From: Pseudoips prasinana
Lineage: Eukaryota > Arthropoda > Insecta > Lepidoptera > Nolidae
Length of the DNA: 64,000 bases
Direction of reading: 5' to 3'
Assembly (NCBI GenBank): GCA_951640165.1
Contig: OX621242.1
Span: 12,641,501-12,705,500, forward strand
Below are positions 21,804-33,419 of this stretch, one piece after another. How positions within the stretch are numbered: the stretch's first letter is position 1; each line of letters begins with the position of its first letter. Below the pieces are notes generated by a model. The model saw only the letters and a program-made list of their open reading frames with translations. It searched no databases and had not been told where the DNA came from. A program made the translations under genes and the position numbers.

Positions 21804-23085
21804 GGTCTTTACCTATGAAATTGCCGTTCTGCAGTACTGGCCATTTCAAATCAAAATAATTTTTGTTTGGCTAAGAATTCTAATTTCAAATTAATTTTAT
21901 TTTAAAAACATGGATTCTTTTTTCCAAAAGTAGTCATTTCTTTATTGATTAGTGTTACATTTTCATCGCATTTCAATCTTTTTCGTCATCATGGATACGT
22001 TAAAAATTCGAGTAATTATGGAATATGAGTACCGTCGTGGCAGCAACGCGGCACAAGCGGCACGCAACATCAACGACGTTTACGGAGCTAACACTACAAA
22101 CCAACGCACCACCTGTTATTGGTTTGCTCGCTTCCGTTCTGGAAATTTCGACCTGAAAAATGAACCTCGCGGTCGTCCGAAGACTTTGGTCGACAATGAC
22201 GAATTAAAGGCGGTTGTGGAAGCTGATGATACACAATCTACGGCTGAATTAGCAGCAGCTTTCGACGTTAGCGTCAAAACAATATTGGTCCATTTGCGTC
22301 AAATTGGCAAGGTAAAAAAGCTTGACAAATGGGTGCCCCACGAACTCAATGATCGCCAGCGCGAAGTACGCGTCGAGACATGCCTTGCACTGCTCAACAG
22401 ACACACAAATGAAGGAATTTTGAACCGCATTGTTACCTGCGATGAAAAATGGATTCTGTTTGATAACCGCAAGCGCTCAGCAAGTTGGTTGGACCCTGGT
22501 TCAGCACCTAAACAATGCCCTAAACGAAAACTTACCCCTAGAAAAGTGATGGTCACTGTTTGGTGGTCTAGCGCCGGTGTGATTCATCACAGCTTCTTAC
22601 CAAACGGGGTGAGCATTACTGCAGATGTGTACTGTGAAGAACTGAGCACAATGATGGAGAAGCTGGCGCATCTCCAACCAGCATTGGTCAATCGCTCGTC
22701 TCCGCTGCTCCTGCACGACAACGCGCGACCTCATACTGCACAGCAGACGGTCTCCAAGTTGCAAGAACTGGGGTTGGAAGCTCTCCGTCATCCGCCCTAC
22801 TCACCAGACCTTGCGCCTACAGACTACTACTTTTTCCAGAATTTGGATAACTTCTTGGCGGGAAAAAAATTCAATACCCGAGAGGCAGTACAAAATGCCT
22901 TTGAAGAATTTGTTGCCTCCCGTCCAGCTGATTTCTTTAAGAAGGGCATCAATAAACTGCCACTGCGATGGCAAAGATGCATTGATTGCATGGGTGATTA
23001 CTTCGATTAATACAAATAAAAAAATTCATGAAAAAAATTCGTTTAAATTTTTTCATACAAAACGGCAATTTCATAGGTAAAGACC
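21804..23085 (+). mobile_element. Full-length mariner (cecropia-like), apparently intact
   Basis: The element is 1282 bp with perfect 25-bp terminal inverted repeats: GGTCTTTACCTATGAAATTG plus 5 bp at 21804-21828, and the complement at 23061-23085. Both sides carry the TA target duplication (21802-21803 and 23086-23087). It contains one uninterrupted transposase gene. Size, ends and TA duplication all agree with an autonomous mariner. Perfect repeats and an open gene suggest recent arrival. Confidence 0.95.
21991..23010 (+). CDS. Mariner DD34D transposase
   Basis: This 339-residue transposase cuts and pastes the surrounding element by binding its 25-bp ends and inserting at TA. I chose the ATG at 21991 (TCATCATGG, good context) because it fits the ~340-350 residues usual for the family; an in-frame ATG lies upstream at 21952. 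Residues 1-110 form the paired helix-turn-helix DNA-binding region, with a GRP linker motif near 61-63. WVPHEL at 114-119 is the dimerisation/linker motif. The catalytic triad is Asp151 (in VTCDEKW), Asp243 (in LLHDNARPH) and Asp278 (in YSPDLAPTDYY), with exactly 34 residues between the last two. No stop or frameshift interrupts it. The sequence is close to the Hsmar1/cecropia branch of mariners by recognition, not by search. Expression is probably driven from the 5' untranslated part of the element. Confidence 0.95.
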   Translation: MDTLKIRVIMEYEYRRGSNAAQAARNINDVYGANTTNQRTTCYWFARFRSGNFDLKNEPRGRPKTLVDNDELKAVVEADDTQSTAELAAAFDVSVKTILVHLRQIGKVKKLDKWVPHELNDRQREVRVETCLALLNRHTNEGILNRIVTCDEKWILFDNRKRSASWLDPGSAPKQCPKRKLTPRKVMVTVWWSSAGVIHHSFLPNGVSITADVYCEELSTMMEKLAHLQPALVNRSSPLLLHDNARPHTAQQTVSKLQELGLEALRHPPYSPDLAPTDYYFFQNLDNFLAGKKFNTREAVQNAFEEFVASRPADFFKKGINKLPLRWQRCIDCMGDYFD

Positions 23086-23087
23086 TA

Positions 23088-23258
23088 TTATATACATAAA
23101 CCGTAATGGTTTATAAATATGTTGCCATTGTCATTTTCAGTTACAGTATGTCTATGGATACGCTAATGGTAGATCTAGAAGCACAGAGGCCGCCGCGCCG
23201 GCGCCCGCGGCTCTCACGTCACAACAAAACAAACACCCACCGAGATTCTATCATACGA
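23088..23258. other. Short flank with a GC-rich block
   Basis: GGCCGCCGCGCCGGCGCCCG at about 23190-23209 stands out from its AT-rich surroundings and is followed by a CACGTCAC block. No gene is attached to it; a promoter patch is possible but not shown. Confidence 0.3.
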
Positions 23259-25262
23259 ACTTGAACTCAATGGTTCACTTAACCATTTACGGCCAAACGC
23301 CGCATATACATTGCAATGCATTATCCTGTCACGTACTGTAAAACTTTTGTTTTCACTTACACTTTTGCCTTACATTTCGAGGAGACAATAGGTGAAAATA
23401 GGCAATCATTTGCTTAGCCATGTCTTACTTTATACGTATTTTTTGTGTCTGTCTTTTAACATCCTACACATATATATATGTATTTAATCATTCTGCTTAT
23501 CATGCTCTTTCCCTTTTTTTAAAAATAAAGTTCTCAACCTACAACTGATATCCGATAGTTTAGCCATACCTATGGCCAAAAACTGCATTTACATTGCGCA
23601 TTATCCTGTGACAAACCGCTTACAAGTCTCCATCTGCGGGTAAGGTGCCCAAAAAGCTAGCCTTTTAGTTTATTTTCAGCCATGTGCTTGGTCATTATTT
23701 TGGTCTACTTTCAATTTGAGCGATATTCTTTTGGCTTACTTTCAATTTAAGCTATATTCTTTTGGCCTACTTTTATTTTTACCCATACGCTTTTGCCATG
23801 ATTTCATTTTGGCCTATTCTGATTTTCCGCCAAAGTTTCGAGTCTCCGCCATTGATTTACAGATATGTACTTTTTATATTGTACATTCATTAATTTGCTT
23901 CTTGTTGTATACGACTATAAACGGTAAGATTTTATCTAACTTGAATCCAGTGGTTCCCTTAACCGTTTACGACCAAACGTGTTGTATACATAGATATTTA
24001 AATGCCATTTCCCCTTAAGCTCGTCATGCTAAAATTATTCAGCATTCCATTTATGTGATTGACGGACGGACGAGATACATATGTTAACATATTGAACTTA
24101 ATTATGTATATTATGTAAGCAATATTATATTAATAGACCTAAGCGCTAGCACTGCCAGCTTAATATTTCTACAATCGCAGTAACAGACATTGAAAGTAAA
24201 ACGGCACACTAGTTAACCGGTAAATCTAATACAAATTTTATGTACTTACCCGTACTATGACTATAAAATGAATACTTTTGTTCGTCACTTGGGTATGAAC
24301 ATGCACTTGTAAAGTACAGTTCATATACAAGTGATGAACTAGTATATTTGTTTAATGGTCTATCAACAGTGCGTCTAAAATCGAATAATACACTAATCAT
24401 TTAGACATTTACGGTCAAACCCGCCAACACATAAATGTCGTCCTAACATTATCCCGTCACGTACAACTTTTGTTTTCACTACTACTTTTACTTCATATTT
24501 TAAAACGAAGTGCGTATTACTGCCCTGTCCCACCCAATCCATTACCACAATAATGTTGAGCTTCTTTAAGGAAATCTTTGAAAAGTGGTAGCGAGTCTCT
24601 AATATTTTACGCCACTTCACTAATTTAAATATCATTACATCTCTCTTAATATAGCTTAATATAGAAAATAACAGGGCATACATAGAACTCTCAAACTATT
24701 TAAACTTTTTTTTAAATGTGCACTAATTACGCACACCCCGGACGCATAATAAAATTAGTCGTCGGGTTTTAACGTTTTCCTAATTTCCCTCAAGTGTCTC
24801 GCGCCATGACTATATTGACAAACTAAAGATGCCCTATCGTTTTTATAAAAACGATGTTTAAAGAAATTAAATTATATTAAAATTTGTTTAGTTGATAAGG
24901 ACAGTCTTTTATTTTGTGCACTTGATTAGTAGGTATATCTAATCATAATATTTATTTTTACAACATATACAAATATATAATAAATAGAAAATACATGCTC
25001 GCTATGTTTTTTCAATAATAGGCGTACAAAATAATATCAGCTTAAACTAAATATATAATTTACCCTCGCATGTCTCTACCACCACGTGAAATGGCCACTC
25101 CTCATCTTTTTGTCCCAACTTGAATCTAATAGATAACTTAACCATTTACGGTCGAACGCTGCATACACATTGTTATGTATTAGGTATCCTGACACGTACC
25201 ATTTAACCGACTGTAAAACTTGTTTTCAAAGAAACTTTTACTTTTATTTTTGAACAAACTCG
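23259..25262 (+). repeat. Five degenerate copies of a ~100-140-bp motif
   Basis: The core TTAACCATTTACGGCCAAAC is followed by a GCATAYACATTG block, ATTATCCTGTCACGTAC and TGTAAAACTTTTGTTTTCAC. Copies lie at about 23259-23388, 23572-23632 (partial), 23939-24030, 24400-24510 and 25117-25262, all in the same orientation. Several are preceded by CTTGAATC-like and GGTTC-like blocks. Spacing is irregular (about 300-700 bp). Shared orientation suggests an old tandem expansion; the nature of the unit is unknown. Confidence 0.6.
23698..23790 (+). repeat. 31-bp tandem repeat, three copies
   Basis: Units at 23698-23728, 23729-23759 and 23760-23790 share TTTTGGYCTACTTT followed by an ATTT-rich part and end in TATTC or TACGC. 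A fourth partial unit (TTTTGCC and later TTTTGGCC) follows. The array lies between copies 2 and 3 of the larger repeat. Confidence 0.8.
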
Positions 25263-28200
25263 TCTCCGTTTTAGACTGATACGTGATACACCTTAAAAAG
25301 CTCCTGTGTATTTTCATAAGTAGATACGACCTGCTCCTAAAAAACTCCATGTTTTACGATGTTTTCTTTGCTAACCACTATTGTCCCTAATGAGACTGTT
25401 AAATAATCTTACATTTAACAGCACGCGTTTTATACTTAGATATCAAACAAGCATACGGCCCACCTAGAGGTAAGCGGTTGCCGAACCCATGACGTTGAAA
25501 ACAAACATAGCGTCATTCAGGCTTCACTATGTTCTCTGGCGACATTACTCACAGCTAATATCACAATATTAATGTACGATGATATTCTGTAAGGCTCATA
25601 AAACAGAACACCTTATTCGTATTTTGCCTATTTTTTTTAAACTCATTTACGAATTGCATCCCTGTGTTGCGGGGTAGATACTTAACAAATATATAAGCTC
25701 AAATCCTCATGGGTCACACAAATAGTTGTCCTGTGCGATCGCGATATACTGTATTGTTAAAATCCTTTATATAATATTTAGCCTTTTTCTAAATTTCTAT
25801 TGATCGCTATATATAACTTTGTTTTATAAATAAGGAAAAAATAATGGAGCGATGATATTTTACTAAGATAGCTTTTATTTCTAAACAAATCTAGTTATGC
25901 GAGAGATATTGAAATAAATAAGGTTAAAAGTGTATTGAATGATGTACATACATACAGAAACTACACGCATAATTTAAAATGTTAAACACACACACATATA
26001 TTTAGTGCAAGGAGGAGAAGTTTGTTATGTTATGACCGTCTAAAATATTGTTTCCTTTTAAGTTACTCAATATCATAAGTTATCCTTTTACGCTCCTACG
26101 CAAATAAGCTTTTCTCATTTACAAGCGCGCAGCGCCTCTAAAGCACTAAAAAGCTTTGAAACAAAAGCGTTTAAACTTTCGCTCCGCATCTTAAATCACA
26201 CCCTGTGGCGTTTATTATATCAAATAATACGGCATGTTTGTCTTCCGTCACATATAATCCTACCGGGTACAAGTTACCTTACCTGTGAGCTTACGGTGAC
26301 GTTGGGACACATTAGTCAATGTTACATGAACACCAAGACAAAGTGCTCTGTTAACTCACGATTCGTGACTTGAGTGAGCAAATAAGGAATAGGGCTCACT
26401 CGAGCTTTCGCTTGCCCTACGCTACAAGGAAACAATATGACGCGTTCGTATACCATCGAACTCCACAACTCTTCCGCATTTGCTTTTGTTTGCCAACATA
26501 ACCATAATACTGAATTATTAGAGAACAAAACTTGAGATAAATTGTTCTTCTAGTACCTACTTAAGTTAATTTATTTGTTTTTCCTTGCAAAGTGATGCGT
26601 TTTATGCGTTGTTCGCTACGGTTAATGGGATAGTAAAACTCAATCGACGGAACGCCGGGGGCCGCGATATTGGCAGATACGTTAATTAAATTCTTGAACT
26701 TACACCGATATGAGCAGTAGCTGTTTAAAAATAATTATTACTAGCTACCTGCTTAATACCTCTATTATATTTCATTAATTTGTCTCCATATCAGTTTTAT
26801 ATGAGAAGTTATTGCGATGTCAGCTTACCGCTGCAGCGCTGTTTATATAGCGGTTGATACAACTGTATTTTCCTGTCTATAACGTTTCAAATTTAACGTT
26901 TCCTAATATAACTGACAGACGTAACCACCCGGAAAATAAACACGGTTCCTTTAGATTCGGGGGACGAACCGCATTACAGAGATTCGGAGCCAGAGGCAGC
27001 GAGATCTATATTGAATTCAAGTTATGATTAAGAAAGTTTCTGCCCCGTTTCTTCCGCAAATAAGTAGAATCCTACTGCTAACAGACAAATGTTTATATAG
27101 TGTTTTCTACCGTTATTTGGCAACTTTGCCGAACCCCATTTTTAATCGTATTATTTGTCAAACAACAAGTTAGTAAACATTTAAATTTTGATTGAACTGT
27201 TTAATAATATATCCGCAAAGTAATACATACAAGTGTTGCGTTGTAAAACTGCGTCAAAGTTAATTATTGGTATTAATTTAGTTAATACATCTAGATTAAT
27301 TGGTGTAATGAATCCATCGCAGCACATAAATATTACACGCATATCAACATGACAGATGGATAAAACGAAACTGTTTTTATTACCGTTCAAAAGATCACTC
27401 AAACACATGCCAGATTCATTCATAGACGCCATAGCTTGTACTTACCCATATGGTTGGTAATTCAAAGAATTATTATCCAGCCCTCGTAAAATTAGAAGAT
27501 AATAATTCAATCACATTTACGATTGCGATAAACCGCAGGTTTGACTGGGGTGTCTATAACATTTAATTAGGTTTTTGATTATTACATTTACGTTAGAAAA
27601 AGACCAATCAATTGCCCTGTAATAGCGAATTCTTATCGGAATTTAGATACTGTTTCTACTTCAGATAATTATTTTCTTACCTGCGCCTAGCGCCGGGTCG
27701 GTAAAACCAGGTCGAACCTTTATCAAATTTTCCCAATTTCGCCAATTCTGCCGTAATTTGATCAATATTATCTATATTCGTTTATACGGATCATTAAATA
27801 ATTTTCTCGTCTTGGGATGTCTTAAATCTGAGTTTCAATATGAACGTTGTCCAAGTTGTTTACTTCCACGCCAATGCAACAATTCATACGTAATATATAG
27901 GGTACTTTAGGTTGAAAGATGACCATGTGTATGACATTTGAGAATAATAGCTACATTGTTCAGATCTGCAGGCAGATGATGATAAGTGAATTGTATGGTG
28001 AATACTTTACAGATCGGCCGACACATTGTTGTGTAATGGGAAGCTTTTTATTACGACAGCTGTTCCACACCACGTGCTATAATTTTAGTATGCTTGTTTA
28101 CAAATAAAATACTCTGGTGTAATTATTAACAAACTTAATAAAAATTAATTAACTTAGTCAAGATATTTATAAAGTAGTGATCGATAACGTTCCTCACTCC

Positions 28201-29828
28201 ATTTCGAACGTTAAAAGTTAATTAAATGCGTTAACCCTCGTTTCTTTTAAACGGTGACACTAGTAATGCTATTAGTGTTGTTTAAAAGAGTATTAATGTG
28301 TAGTTTTAAATTTAATTAAATTCAATGTGTTCGTGATGTGCGGGCTCATTCCGGGCCATTCTCGTTCACAGTTCATGCTCATCGGTCTCGGTCAGTTGGG
28401 CACGGTCAAAACTACCAGTCACATCACCATATTTAGTATACCCGATCGCTTCACTTTTCCCTCTCGACGGGTTTTCGTAACAACTTTTCGTCCTCGGTGA
28501 ATGGGTACATTTCGCTTTATAACCATAAAAGTCTGTTTTGGAAAGTTATCGCGTCAATTTGGGCGGCCAACTATAAAGTACACGCATGTGGTCACAATTA
28601 AGATGCTTTTATTTCGAAGAATAATAATTTGCTTGAACACGTGCTGTAACAGCGTAAATAAAACGTTTAGGAGCCTATAATGATGCCTTTATACAATAAT
28701 ACCCCTCGACCGTACTCAGTTGTAATCACGGTGGATATAATGAGATTAATGTAATTGTAATTTAACGCACGGGGCGGTGCGGTGCATTAGTGGCGTGGAT
28801 GTTATCATGCTTATCATTTTAAAATAGCTTTTTGATATACGCCAGATGTCGCTTCACCTCCCCCTTGTGTGACGTCATAACAACAGCGTGCAGCATGAGT
28901 AACTTTTATGTTTTCAAAGTTTAAAGTTCTAAAAATAATGTTGAATAAATTCGTGTGGAACGCAGGTGTAGAGAAGAAAGGCGAATCAGTATCAGTGTCC
29001 AAATCTGTCACTTTTGCAAGCATCTGCATGCAACGTGTGAGCAAACATCTGTTGAGCAAAAGCGTTGTGATGCTCCCTTGGCTTCGTGACCTACAGTGAC
29101 GTCCATTATTGTCTATCAGCGACCCTCTTGTTTAATTAGGGTCTATTCACATATTGTTGCATTCCGATCGGTTTATATTTTACGCTTGACTGCGTTGGCG
29201 TCGACAACACCACAATGCTCTATTGATAAATTATTACAATTTAATTTATCTCCATTGTTAATTCATATTGTGGTTCTTACAAGTATAATATTAGATAGTT
29301 GTAATACAATTCTTCGTAACACATCAAGCCTTGCCGCTATTGATGGGTACATGTAATGTGAACGCTGTTTGTTACTTCTTTCTGCCCACGACTTTGTTCG
29401 CGTTGATTTTAGAATAAGATAAACTATACTTTTTATCCCGATATAATGTTCTATATGATATCAAACCAAAACAACCAAAAGTTTAACTGAATACTACCTG
29501 CAGTTCTTTATGGGCAATCCTACAGGAATCTGACCGCTTTTTCATATTTTTTTCATAAAATTACATTAATCCAGTTTCTAACCTATCTGTGTGCTACTTT
29601 ACATCCAAAACCGTTCAGCCATATGTAGTAGTTAATTCCGCTTATTTTCAGTTTAATCCAAATAATAATTTAGGGATCCAACACTGGGTGCATGTTATTT
29701 GCTTATTTATATTGCCCTTCTTGCATGTGCATATTTTTACGTGCGCCAGAGCATAGCAGTGCAAATTGAATCGTGGATTGATTAAACCGACAATAACCGG
29801 AGATAAATTAATTTTGAGAGATAGAGTA
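25263..29828. other. Long AT-rich stretch with no supported gene
   Basis: No gene could be supported. A SINE-type fragment with GGGTCACACAAATAGTTGTCC lies at about 25708-25730 and matches the SINE at 33010-33168. The sequence around 28325-28510 is somewhat GC-richer but shows no frame or motif that I can name. Confidence 0.4.
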
Positions 29829-29963
29829 CAGACGTCAGCACATCCAGCTGCCCCAATCTGTCAAATTTCTTTTATAGCCTTTCAACCTAATCACGAAAGC
29901 ATAAGGTTCACTTTCAATTGGAGAAATTTGACAGATTGGGGTAGCTTCATGTGCCGGCGTCTG
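29829..29963. mobile_element. 135-bp hairpin MITE with TA duplication
   Basis: The 42-bp arms 29829-29870 and 29922-29963 are inverted copies matching at 37 of 42 positions. The inner 20 bp (CCCCAATCTGTCAAATTTCT) match perfectly, around a 51-bp loop. The element begins CAGACG and is flanked by TA at 29827-29828 and 29964-29965, as expected for a Tc1/mariner-type non-autonomous element. It encodes nothing, but a transcript would fold into a microRNA-precursor-sized hairpin. Confidence 0.75.
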
Positions 29964-29965
29964 TA

Positions 29966-30979
29966 AATATCAATTTTATGTCATAGATTTGCCGAAAGTA
30001 ACGCCTGATTCTATTACTTATGTTATGTGTAACCACGCGTACTTCATTTCTCTTACCATATCTCGATCGTCGATGTAGTTTTCGTGCCAAATCTTCGAAT
30101 GGTCATTTCTTATAATTTGTTTACTTAATGGAAAAACAAAAAGCCAATAATTCTTTTCGTATAAAAATAACTCACCATGGTATTTTAACCTCGCCCAATG
30201 TAAATCATAAAAAAGTATTCTTGCGTGGCTACACAATCGAATTTGTAAGCGTTTTTCAATTATCCGTTATTGACCACAATGGCCGATCGTATTGGCCTTT
30301 TCGTTGTGGTAAACAATTTGTACCGGGATGTAATACAATTTTCAAGCGAAATTATCCCTAAAGTCAATGGGATAAGTCTCATGGAGTTATTTATGTAGTA
30401 ATTGAAACTGATCCCGCAGCCCGTAAATGAAGTGGGGTCGATCTACTTGAGCGTTTCGATTGTTACCGCCTGCATACTGAAGCACTTTGTGCAACCACTA
30501 AAACAATAAAAAGCACATAAATTTGTTTGAATTTTAATGTGTCGCTGTTGATGTTTTTTTTTTGTTTGATGTTAATCTGGATCTTTCTTTTTCAGGTAAG
30601 TACCGTCAGCAAAATCATAATTTATAAGACATCAGTAAGTTTAAATCCATCTTTGCACCTTTTACATAATAAATAATGATAATGTCAACTTCTTTGTTTA
30701 AATCGATTCTAACTTCGACGGCCAATATCAACGGAGACTAACCAACTACACTGGATATAATTATAGTGCAGAAGTGTCCGTGCCAATACAGTTGCACCCT
30801 CTATTCTCGACCCACACTATGCAATGGGACGGCTATCGGACACAACTGGGGAGATATCAAGGTGCTGATAGCTTTACGTGCTCTCAGACGCACGGGCATC
30901 ATCTTACACCGCTAACTTATAGACTCCGGACTAACTTTGTACTTTTCTTGCCAGAAAATGCCCAATTACTATTTGTATC
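29966..30979. other. AT-rich sequence, nothing recognised
   Basis: No gene supported. A 77-codon frame at 30128-30361 has no recognised domain. Confidence 0.4.
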
Positions 30980-31046
30980 GGATTGAACCTCCTTAACTGC
31001 GGTTGAATAAGCTACCACTAGACCAACGCGCTAGAACAACCTTATA
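30980..31046 (-). mobile_element. tRNA-derived SINE head
   Basis: On the minus strand GCGTTGGTCTAGTGGTAGC (A box) is followed by GGAGGTTCAATCCG (B box) at tRNA-like spacing. The outer stem does not pair convincingly and no body is clear, so it is read as a SINE-derived fragment or decayed tRNA pseudogene. GCGGTTGAAYAAGCTAC also occurs at the left edge of the window (3-19). Confidence 0.45.
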
Positions 31047-31181
31047 TCACTTGCAGTTGCTAATTAATATGTGCGCGAACAAAATTGGATTCTCTATTTC
31101 GTCACCTTACTAAAGCAGTAGAATAAAATAAAAGCAAGCTGATAAAACCACCAAGAAGAGTTCAGGTGAAGAGTCGATGGC

Positions 31182-31910
31182 TAACGGTAACATTTGAAAC
31201 CGCAGAGAATGTGGTAGCAGTCCAAGTATACCTATTAGAATTTTTCAAGCTAAAAATCTTCATGATTCAAGAAAAATCTTTCAATCCTTCAAGTGAAGGA
31301 TCGTTGGCTTTAGGTACTTGTTGTCCAACGTAGTTTGCTGACTCAATGCTAGTGTTGAAAATGACTTAAGTGACTGAATTAGACTAACTGTCATTTACGG
31401 TCAAATTGGTCAAAAATGGTCATTAACTGTCAAAAATGGTCATTTTCAGTCAATTTGATTTCAGTTTTTGTCGTTGATAAAAGTCTACAACTTCTAAATT
31501 GAATCAAAAAAGTGGTTTTTTATGAATTATAGTATTATTATATAGTGTTAATCATTTTACATTTCTAATCATGCGTGCATTTAAGACAAAATGGCAACGT
31601 CGCATCGCATCGACTTTGATGTCGTCTGATCCTCTCATGATATAACAGAAAATAAAACGTTGCTTCATTTAAACTTGCATATAAATTGGGTACCTAAATA
31701 AATAAATAATTGGGTGGTAGTCGAGAATGGACAATAATATTTGAGTTAAATTGACTGAATTTGACAGTAAATGACCGGTCATTTAAGGTTTATGACAATT
31801 GTAACTAGTCATATTCAGTCATTTTACATCTATACTCAAGGCTAGTAAGATTTTTAGCTTATAAATTTTAATAGGTTTACCTTTGACTAAACTCTCAAAT
31901 GTGACCGTTA
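31182..31910. mobile_element. Nested MITEs: outer inverted-repeat element split by an inner insertion
   Basis: TAACGGTAACATTTGA (31182-31197) pairs with TCAAATGTGACCGTTA (31895-31910). Further in, 31226-31260 pairs with 31847-31880, sharing AGCTAAAAATCTT. Between the arms, 31354-31833 (480 bp) is bounded by the near-identical direct repeats ACTCAATGCTAGT (31341-31353) and ACTCAAGGCTAGT (31834-31846), which look like a 13-bp target duplication. The inner block has its own weak inverted ends (AAAATGACT) and many TGAC/GTCA motifs. This suggests a ~236-bp MITE into which another element inserted. Confidence 0.5.
31768..31785. repeat. 18-bp perfect palindrome
   Basis: TAAATGACCGGTCATTTA is its own reverse complement. 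It sits within the inner part of the nested element, among repeated TGAC and GTCA motifs (for example GGTCAAAAATGGTCATT near 31410 and again near 31435), and may be a subterminal binding site of that element. Confidence 0.6.
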
Positions 31911-32876
31911 CACCCATGGTGCTGATTAATGACACAATGTTCACAGAATATATGTACATAGATCATACATAGCCCACACGAAAACATCAACACATCACGC
32001 ATTTTCCTTAATTTTTTGATTTTTTTTCGGTGCGCTCGCCCATTCATCTTGTCTGACGTATAAATGCTACCATCCATTCTCATAATTTATTCAAACTGAG
32101 CAAGGCTTCCGCGTTTCCAAGTACTATATAAATGTAACTTGCTGAAGTTTTCCCACTACAAGTCGAGCTAAACTAATAAGATACCACCTAAGTTTGTCGC
32201 GTTTTTACTGCCTTCCACCGTCCTCAAGAAGTTGGTGATATTCTCTTTTATAGACACGAGCTGACAGGATTACCAATTTGTGGAGTTTAATTAAGGTCTG
32301 GCCATCTAGTGACCTTTCATTTGTGCAGATGGGGCAAGACGACTTTATTGCGAAACAAATTGCGCTTTGTCGGTCCTCGTTGTCTTGCCTGCTTAACTAA
32401 AGTGTTTTCCGCAATGATTATTTATCCTCCCAAATGGTATTAAATATGTTTTAGGTTGCAAATTGTATATATATACATATAATGAGAAAAATATATAGTA
32501 AGTATATAGTATAAAGCTATAATAAAATCTATATCAAAAATGTTTATCATTTCATACGAAAGCTCTATTATGAACTACTGTACCTACTTAATAGAATAAA
32601 GATCTTTATCACCATCAAAATAAAATAGTTCATTGCTTAATTAATTCGTTTGGCTTTTACCTTCTTTCAATGAAATGTTTATGTTTTATTACCTATTACA
32701 GTTAGATAGTTATTAGAGTATAGGAGAGTTATTAGAGTTATTTTTCTCATTGTTATAATAATATTCAAATAAAATAAAAACGGTTTTATTAACATAGACT
32801 TTAAAAAACTATATATGAAAATGAACTATTAATGAATTCTAGGTACAAATAGATTATTAGATCGTGAGTTATTTTA
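31911..32876. other. AT-rich sequence, nothing recognised
   Basis: No gene or repeat could be supported. Confidence 0.4.
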
Positions 32877-32915
32877 TTTTGTCCAGCCGTGGACGTCTTT
32901 CGGCTGATATGATGA
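32877..32915 (+). repeat. LINE 3'-terminal fragment
   Basis: TTTTGTCCAGCCGTGGACGT through TTTCGGCTGATATGATGAG matches the last ~40 bp of the LINE at 39782-40079, including the start of its ATG tail. It is an extreme 5' truncation. Confidence 0.75.
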
Positions 32916-33009
32916 GTTATATTTATTTATATGGAATTATGATAGTCATGGTTTAGTAAATGGGTAATTTTATTTTTAAGGAGAACTACGGAATCCCTTG
33001 TCGCGTTGT

Positions 33010-33168
33010 ACTTTACAAACTTATAATAGACGGACACAAATTACATCCAGACTCAGAACAACTATTTATTTATGGGTCACACAAATAGTTGTCCGGCGCG
33101 GGGCTCAAACCCGCGACACGAAGTGGTAAGACGACTGTCTTAGCCGCTGTGCCACACGTGCAGTCAAA
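33010..33168 (-). mobile_element. tRNA-derived SINE
   Basis: Read on the minus strand: TGACTGCACGTGTGGCACAG, then CGCGGGTTTGAGCCCCGCG with a B box, GGACAACTATTTGTGTGACC, and GTTCTGAGTCTGGATG. The SINE at 38955-39115 has the same order in the plus orientation, so these are two members of one family. Confidence 0.7.
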
Positions 33169-33419
33169 CTTATTGCAATAAAAAATGGTTATTTTAATAT
33201 AGTCATCATTGTTATCTTTTGTGGTAATTTTGTCTCTGTTTTTTTGCAATACGAAAATAGTACATATGTCATCTACCGAACACCCCGTCAGAAGGCCATA
33301 GGTACAACATAATTCAATGAAAGAACGCGAAATACTAATTCTAGCAGTGTGTTCATCTGCACAATTCAAACTGTCTTATCACTATTATTCAGATATTTTT
33401 TGTTCGATAAAAATAAAGC

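Noticed and set aside
22299..23080. Antisense and alternate-frame ORFs inside the mariner (22299-22556, 22597-22791, 22811-23080)
   Set aside because: They overlap the transposase gene, which has all catalytic motifs in its own frame.
23259..25262. CRISPR array
   Set aside because: Repeats are diverged and irregularly spaced by hundreds of bases, and the genome is an insect's; the 31-bp repeat has no spacers.
27181..27432. 83-codon minus-strand frame as a host exon
   Set aside because: It starts with a plausible ATG but has no splice sites in the right places or domain, and its composition follows the AT-rich background.
30128..30361. 77-codon plus-strand frame as a gene
   Set aside because: No domain, promoter or donor could be identified; length is within chance expectation for this window.
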